The position numbers and the translations under genes were made by a program. A stretch of 9,802 bases of DNA from assembly GCA_964554585.1 (NCBI GenBank), contig CAZKPD010000098.1, positions 1 through 9,802 of the forward strand, read 5' to 3'. The notes under the pieces were generated by a model that was not told the DNA's origin, made no database searches, and saw only the letters and a program-made list of their open reading frames with translations. Positions 6,025-9,802 of the stretch are shown one piece after another. This DNA is from Perlabentimonas sp964554585. GTDB taxonomy: Bacteria > Bacteroidota > Bacteroidia > Bacteroidales > Tenuifilaceae. Positions within the stretch are counted from its first letter, which is position 1. The number at the start of each line of letters is the position of its first letter.

Positions 6025-7188
6025 ATGAAAAGAGTACTTACAGTGATAGGGATAGTAGCTGTAGCTATTATCATTTCCCTTTTGGGAATGAAAATCCCTT
6101 GGATACTAAAGGACAAAAAGGTCTTTTCAGTGTATATTTTAGACAAAACGGTTACTCAAACAGACAGGAACGAGCACAAATCTTTTACCTGGATTTTGAA
6201 TCAAAATAAATATGTACTCCCCGGCAATAGGCACTACTCACACAAGACCGACTACTTCGGGTTCTTTCCCATCGATTTGCAAAATGGGGAGTTCGATTTT
6301 AAAAGTATCCGCATCAATGAGATAGATCAGTTTGCTGCAACCAGCGATATGGTTTTTTATGCCGACTGCTTTGGGGTTCACGCTCAAGGCTGGTCCAATG
6401 AGAAACTAAAATCTGAACGAACCTACCAACGCATATACGGCGGGCTGAATCAGAACGACTTTCTTTTGCTAAAAGAGATGCTGGACCAAGGAAAACCTGC
6501 CATTGTGGAGTACAACCTTTTTAGCTCACCCACCAATGCATTGGTGAGGACAAAAACCGAAGAACTACTGAGCATTGCTTGGTCGGGCTGGAGTGGCAGG
6601 TATTACTCCAACTTCGACGTAAATGCCGACGACGGACCTCCCGTTTGGATGAAAAATCTATACGAATCTCAACATCATGGCGCTTGGCCTGAGAGCGAGT
6701 CGGGAATTGTGCTGGTACACAATGATGAGCTGATCGAAATTCTGCGATTGGGCGCTGAGCTGAACTCAGCCATTCCTACCATTGAGAGTAATCAGAAAGC
6801 CATTGAACGATTTGGTGTTGCCCAAAACGTAAAGTTTGAGCAATGGTTCGAATTTATTGATCCTACAGAGAATGTTGTTCACTCCCATTTTCAGCTTGAT
6901 GTTACACCCAGGGGCAAGGAGGTACTTGAACAGCTTGGGCTAACAGAGCATTTCCCTGCTGTGATTGAAGGTAAGGGATTAAACTACTTCTATTTTTGTG
7001 GTAACTTCTCTGAAAATCCTAGCGTAATGTGGACCTCAAAACTGGCAGGAGGACAATGGATTAACCTATTCTTTTCCAGGTTCCAAAATCCGAATAAAGC
7101 TAAGTTCTTTTACGGATACTATACTCCCATAATACAAACTGTTCTTAGGGAGCAACTCAACATGCGTGATAGCACGAATGGCTTATAG
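6025..7188 (+). CDS. Uncharacterised membrane-anchored protein
   Basis: I do not recognise the family. The 387-residue product starts MKRVLTVIGIVAVAIIISLL, one transmembrane segment (about 4-23) after a basic start, so the rest is probably outside the inner membrane as a signal-anchored domain. Residues 33-40 (VFSVYILD) and 108-114 (DMVFYAD) look like hydrophobic strands ending in Asp, and GGLNQNDFLLLKEMLDQGKPAIVEYNLF (139-166) reads as helix-strand, so a Rossmann-like or glutamine-amidotransferase-like fold is possible; this is inference. Aromatic residues are abundant (WSGWSGRYY 186-194, FYGYY 362-366), as in some carbohydrate-binding proteins, again only suggestive. The frame is open to an ATG at 5968, adding MVYCNFIRKFRKYNRITKN; I prefer 6025 because it puts the membrane segment at the N-terminus, but 5968 cannot be excluded. 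It leads a likely operon, with 38 nt before the next gene. Confidence 0.8.
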   Translation: MKRVLTVIGIVAVAIIISLLGMKIPWILKDKKVFSVYILDKTVTQTDRNEHKSFTWILNQNKYVLPGNRHYSHKTDYFGFFPIDLQNGEFDFKSIRINEIDQFAATSDMVFYADCFGVHAQGWSNEKLKSERTYQRIYGGLNQNDFLLLKEMLDQGKPAIVEYNLFSSPTNALVRTKTEELLSIAWSGWSGRYYSNFDVNADDGPPVWMKNLYESQHHGAWPESESGIVLVHNDELIEILRLGAELNSAIPTIESNQKAIERFGVAQNVKFEQWFEFIDPTENVVHSHFQLDVTPRGKEVLEQLGLTEHFPAVIEGKGLNYFYFCGNFSENPSVMWTSKLAGGQWINLFFSRFQNPNKAKFFYGYYTPIIQTVLREQLNMRDSTNGL

Positions 7189-7226
7189 ATTTTCAAAGTA
7201 CCTTTTAATTTCATCCTCCCACGGTT

Positions 7227-8072
7227 ATGACGATTGCCTTTGATTCCGAGGAGAACATTTTCCTCAACAACGGCCACATAGTATATATTCCCGTCTCTAG
7301 AGCCTATGAGATTCCCGAGAACATAAAAGTGTTTTATGAGGTTATTCGGGTAATAGAGGAATTACCCTTATTTCTGGATGAGCATTTGGAGAGGTTGCAA
7401 AAATCCACCTCACAATCGGGTATTGGTTTGGATATACGCTCACTAACCAACGGCATAATCACCCTGTTAAAACGAAATCCGGTAAAAGAGAAAAATCTCA
7501 GAATATCGCTCTTCAGCGAACTGCATGAACACGGTGATTACCGCTATTTGGCTTACTTTATCGAAAGTCATTACCCCCCAACAGAAGCTTACCGCAATGG
7601 AGTAAGAGCCGACCTAATCCCCTTGGAACGAAAAAATCCCAATGTAAAGATAGAGAACCCTACTCTACGCCTTTCGGCCGATAAGGCCATTTGCATGACG
7701 CAAACCCATGAGGCACTTTTAGTGAATAGCCAGGGATATATCACTGAGGGAAGCCGATCAAACTTCTTTGCAATAGCAAACAGTACTATTATAACTCCTC
7801 CTGCAGAGGATGTGCTTGAGGGTGTAACCCGAAGGAAGGTTATTCAATTAATTACGGAAAAGGGCATTCCTTTTATGGAACGGAGCATACACACCGATGA
7901 GCTGAATAGTATTGAAGGTGCTTTTTTAACAGGTACTTCACCTAGAGTGCTTCCCATCTCTCACATTGGCACACATGCATATGAAATTCCTAACCTAACC
8001 CGACAACTACTTCAACTTTACGATCAACTCGCAATAGAGGATTTGATGCATACGAAAGAAAAATACTATTAA
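7227..8072 (+). CDS. Class IV (fold-type IV) PLP-dependent aminotransferase
   Basis: A cytoplasmic PLP enzyme of 281 residues in the family that contains branched-chain aminotransferase, D-amino-acid aminotransferase and aminodeoxychorismate lyase. Visible motifs are HLERLQKS (53-60) with the substrate-domain Arg56; a Lys at 141 in the sequence PNVKIENP, likely the Schiff-base lysine; EALLVNSQGYITEGSRSNFF (162-181), with the conserved Glu174 and the SRSN loop that contacts the cofactor; and the phosphate-binding TGTSPRVLPI (235-244). The length fits the family. Motifs do not decide the substrate. Known enzymes of this group act in Ile/Leu/Val synthesis, D-amino-acid formation or folate synthesis, and no such genes lie nearby. 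The gene sits 38 nt after the 6025 gene and 22 nt before the metallopeptidase gene on the same strand, which suggests one transcript. No Shine-Dalgarno sequence is seen. Confidence 0.92.
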   Translation: MTIAFDSEENIFLNNGHIVYIPVSRAYEIPENIKVFYEVIRVIEELPLFLDEHLERLQKSTSQSGIGLDIRSLTNGIITLLKRNPVKEKNLRISLFSELHEHGDYRYLAYFIESHYPPTEAYRNGVRADLIPLERKNPNVKIENPTLRLSADKAICMTQTHEALLVNSQGYITEGSRSNFFAIANSTIITPPAEDVLEGVTRRKVIQLITEKGIPFMERSIHTDELNSIEGAFLTGTSPRVLPISHIGTHAYEIPNLTRQLLQLYDQLAIEDLMHTKEKYY

Positions 8073-8094
8073 CTAACCCATACACTTTTCAATC

Positions 8095-9802
8095 ATGAAA
8101 CGTATAGCCATCCTACTAACCATTCCTTTACTTTTAACCATGAGTAACTGTAATAATGCAGAACAGCAGCAGACCGGAAGCAACATACCGCAGGGTACCA
8201 TTGACAACACCATAAAGGAACTTGTTGACCAATATGGTAACGAAAACCAATTCCGAATTGAGCGTGGGGTTCAGCAAACCGCCAACCTGTGGAGAGAATC
8301 CGATGGGGATATGGCAGAGTTTACATCGTTTTGCCATGAAAATTTTATTGCCGATGAGGAGGACTTGGATATACTCTTCCATAAGCTCTCTACCGGATTT
8401 GAGGTACTCTATGGCAATTTCATGAAAATAACTAAAGATTTAATGCGTCCTCTGCACCTTGACATGGGCCCTGTTACACCCATTGATATGATGTTTGGAG
8501 GTTTTAACGCTTCGGCACATCTTACCGAGGATCTTTTTGGTAACCGCATAGCATTTATTACTACGCTCAACTTTCCCACTTACTCATTGGCTGAAAAAAC
8601 GCAGTTGGGTACACAGTGGAGCCGTAAACAGTGGGCCTATGCTCGTATGGGCGACTCGTTTAGCTCGCGCATTCCGGCTAATCTGCTTCAAAAGCATTCC
8701 CAAGTTAGCACAAATGCAGATGCCTATATTGATGAGTACAATATCTGCATGGATGCCATTCGTACCGAAGAAGGGGAGCAAATTTTCCCTGACGGAATGA
8801 AGCTGATTACCCATTGGGGGCTAAGGGATGAGATTAAATCGCAGTATGCCAATGGTACCGATGGGCTTGAGGCACAACAGATGATTTACCAAGTGATGAA
8901 ACGCATTATTGACCAATCCATTCCGCAAGCTGTTATTAATAGCTCCGAATACCAATGGAAACCCTATAGCAATACGCTGGAGGAGAACGGTACTTCAGCT
9001 ACCTATACGGCTGAGCCCAACACTCGCTATCAACACTTGCTCAACCTGTTTTTGAGCGTAAAACAAATGGATGCCTTTAATCCTACTCTACCCAACCTGA
9101 TTCAACGCACCTTTGAAGGGACCTATGAGCTTCCCGTTGAGGAGGTGGAACAGCTCTTTATTGGATTAGTATCCTCAGAACAGGTTAGAGAAACGGGCAA
9201 GCTGATCAGCCAAAGGCTTGGGCGCGAGCTTAAACCCTACGATATTTGGTACGACGGCTTTAAAAGCCGTAGCAGTATTTCTGCCACAACCCTAGATAAT
9301 ACGGTAGGTAAACGGTTTACCTCTGCGGATGCATATCAGAATGAGATTCCCAATATCTTAACAACCCTTGGTTGGAGTAAGGAGAAAACCAAATTTTTCC
9401 AAAGCAAAATTAGGGTAGAGGGTAGCCGTGGTGCAGGGCATGCCTGGGGTGGTGCCATGAAAGAGGATGTTGCACTACTTCGCACCCGCATTGGCGAAGA
9501 GGGGATGAATTATAAGGGGTTTAACATTGCCATGCACGAGTTTGGGCACACCGTAGAGCAGACCATCACCATGCACGATGTGGACTACTACATGCTGAAC
9601 GGAGTTCCAAATACCGCCTTTACCGAGGCGTTGGCCTTTATTTTCCAAAAGCGCGACCTGGATGTATTGGGACTTAAAGATAATAACACCCAAAAAGCCC
9701 ATCTGGCCGTTCTGGATAACCTATGGCAATGCTATGAGATTATGGGCGTTTCGCTGGTGGATATTAACGTATGGAGATGGATGTATGCCAACCCAACGGC
9801 TA
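8095..9802 (+). CDS. Predicted lipoprotein zinc metallopeptidase (gluzincin), 3' end cut by window
   Basis: 569 codons are visible and the gene continues beyond the window. The zinc site is HEFGH (481-485), with a probable third ligand Glu511 in NTAFTEALAF, 26 residues after the second His. That spacing fits gluzincins of clan MA, such as the M2 and M3 peptidases, so it should hydrolyse peptides. The long, mostly helical N-terminal part (about 30-440) before the zinc site also resembles M2/M3-type architecture, but I cannot assign the family. The N-terminus MKRIAILLTIPLLLTMSNC looks like a lipoprotein signal with Cys19, though the lipobox M-S-N-C is unusual in having Asn at -1; a secreted protein is the alternative. 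Gly-rich GSRGAGHAWGGAM (443-455) precedes the active site. It is the third gene of the plus-strand run, 22 nt after the aminotransferase gene. Exopeptidase or oligopeptidase specificity cannot be read from the sequence. Confidence 0.82.
   Translation, partial: MKRIAILLTIPLLLTMSNCNNAEQQQTGSNIPQGTIDNTIKELVDQYGNENQFRIERGVQQTANLWRESDGDMAEFTSFCHENFIADEEDLDILFHKLSTGFEVLYGNFMKITKDLMRPLHLDMGPVTPIDMMFGGFNASAHLTEDLFGNRIAFITTLNFPTYSLAEKTQLGTQWSRKQWAYARMGDSFSSRIPANLLQKHSQVSTNADAYIDEYNICMDAIRTEEGEQIFPDGMKLITHWGLRDEIKSQYANGTDGLEAQQMIYQVMKRIIDQSIPQAVINSSEYQWKPYSNTLEENGTSATYTAEPNTRYQHLLNLFLSVKQMDAFNPTLPNLIQRTFEGTYELPVEEVEQLFIGLVSSEQVRETGKLISQRLGRELKPYDIWYDGFKSRSSISATTLDNTVGKRFTSADAYQNEIPNILTTLGWSKEKTKFFQSKIRVEGSRGAGHAWGGAMKEDVALLRTRIGEEGMNYKGFNIAMHEFGHTVEQTITMHDVDYYMLNGVPNTAFTEALAFIFQKRDLDVLGLKDNNTQKAHLAVLDNLWQCYEIMGVSLVDINVWRWMYANPTA

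Noticed and set aside
8134..9702. Open frames overlapping the metallopeptidase gene (8134, 8222, 8584, 9475)
   Set aside because: The zinc motif and signal sequence support the plus-strand frame from 8095; the others are overlapping shadows without recognisable features.

Overview
The window looks like a chromosomal segment of a Bacteroidota (Bacteroidetes) bacterium, probably near the Bacteroidales/Marinilabiliales. The evidence is indirect. Two intergenic regions carry promoter boxes of the Bacteroidota type (TAnnTTTG with a TTG-like -33 box 19-20 nt upstream). Nearly all genes lack a Shine-Dalgarno sequence. Two proteins have lipoprotein-type N-termini, and the GcvT, ClpB and class IV aminotransferase read like Bacteroidota proteins. 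No phage, transposon, CRISPR array, tRNA or rRNA was seen.

Layout: (1) 1-1103, minus strand: gcvT, the glycine-cleavage T protein, complete except for its stop codon, with a good promoter upstream. (2) 1338-2793, plus strand: an HPt phosphotransfer protein and a STAS anti-sigma-factor-antagonist-like protein joined by an ATGA start/stop overlap, then an unrecognised lipoprotein. (3) 2811-2847: a strong bidirectional terminator between the convergent lipoprotein gene and clpB. (4) 2846-5443, minus strand: clpB, the disaggregating chaperone, with an unusually strong Shine-Dalgarno sequence. (5) 5444-6024: a long non-coding region. It holds a cluster of GTCA/TGAC half-sites and a potential minus-strand structured RNA ending in a U-run, both upstream of clpB, and a divergent plus-strand promoter bracketed by an 11-bp direct repeat. 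(6) 6025-9802, plus strand: a three-gene run made of an unrecognised membrane-anchored protein, a fold-type IV PLP aminotransferase and a predicted lipoprotein zinc metallopeptidase cut by the window end.

The protein-coding content is mostly housekeeping plus accessory genes of unknown role. The HPt-STAS pair could connect a His-Asp phosphorelay to partner-switching regulation. The least explained part is the clpB/6025 intergenic region, where potential RNA structure, operator-like repeats and a strong ribosome-binding site accumulate around a stress gene. I saw no clear evidence of a wholly new multi-gene system; the best candidates for novelty are the RNA-like element at 5634-5730 and the uncharacterised gene at 6025.
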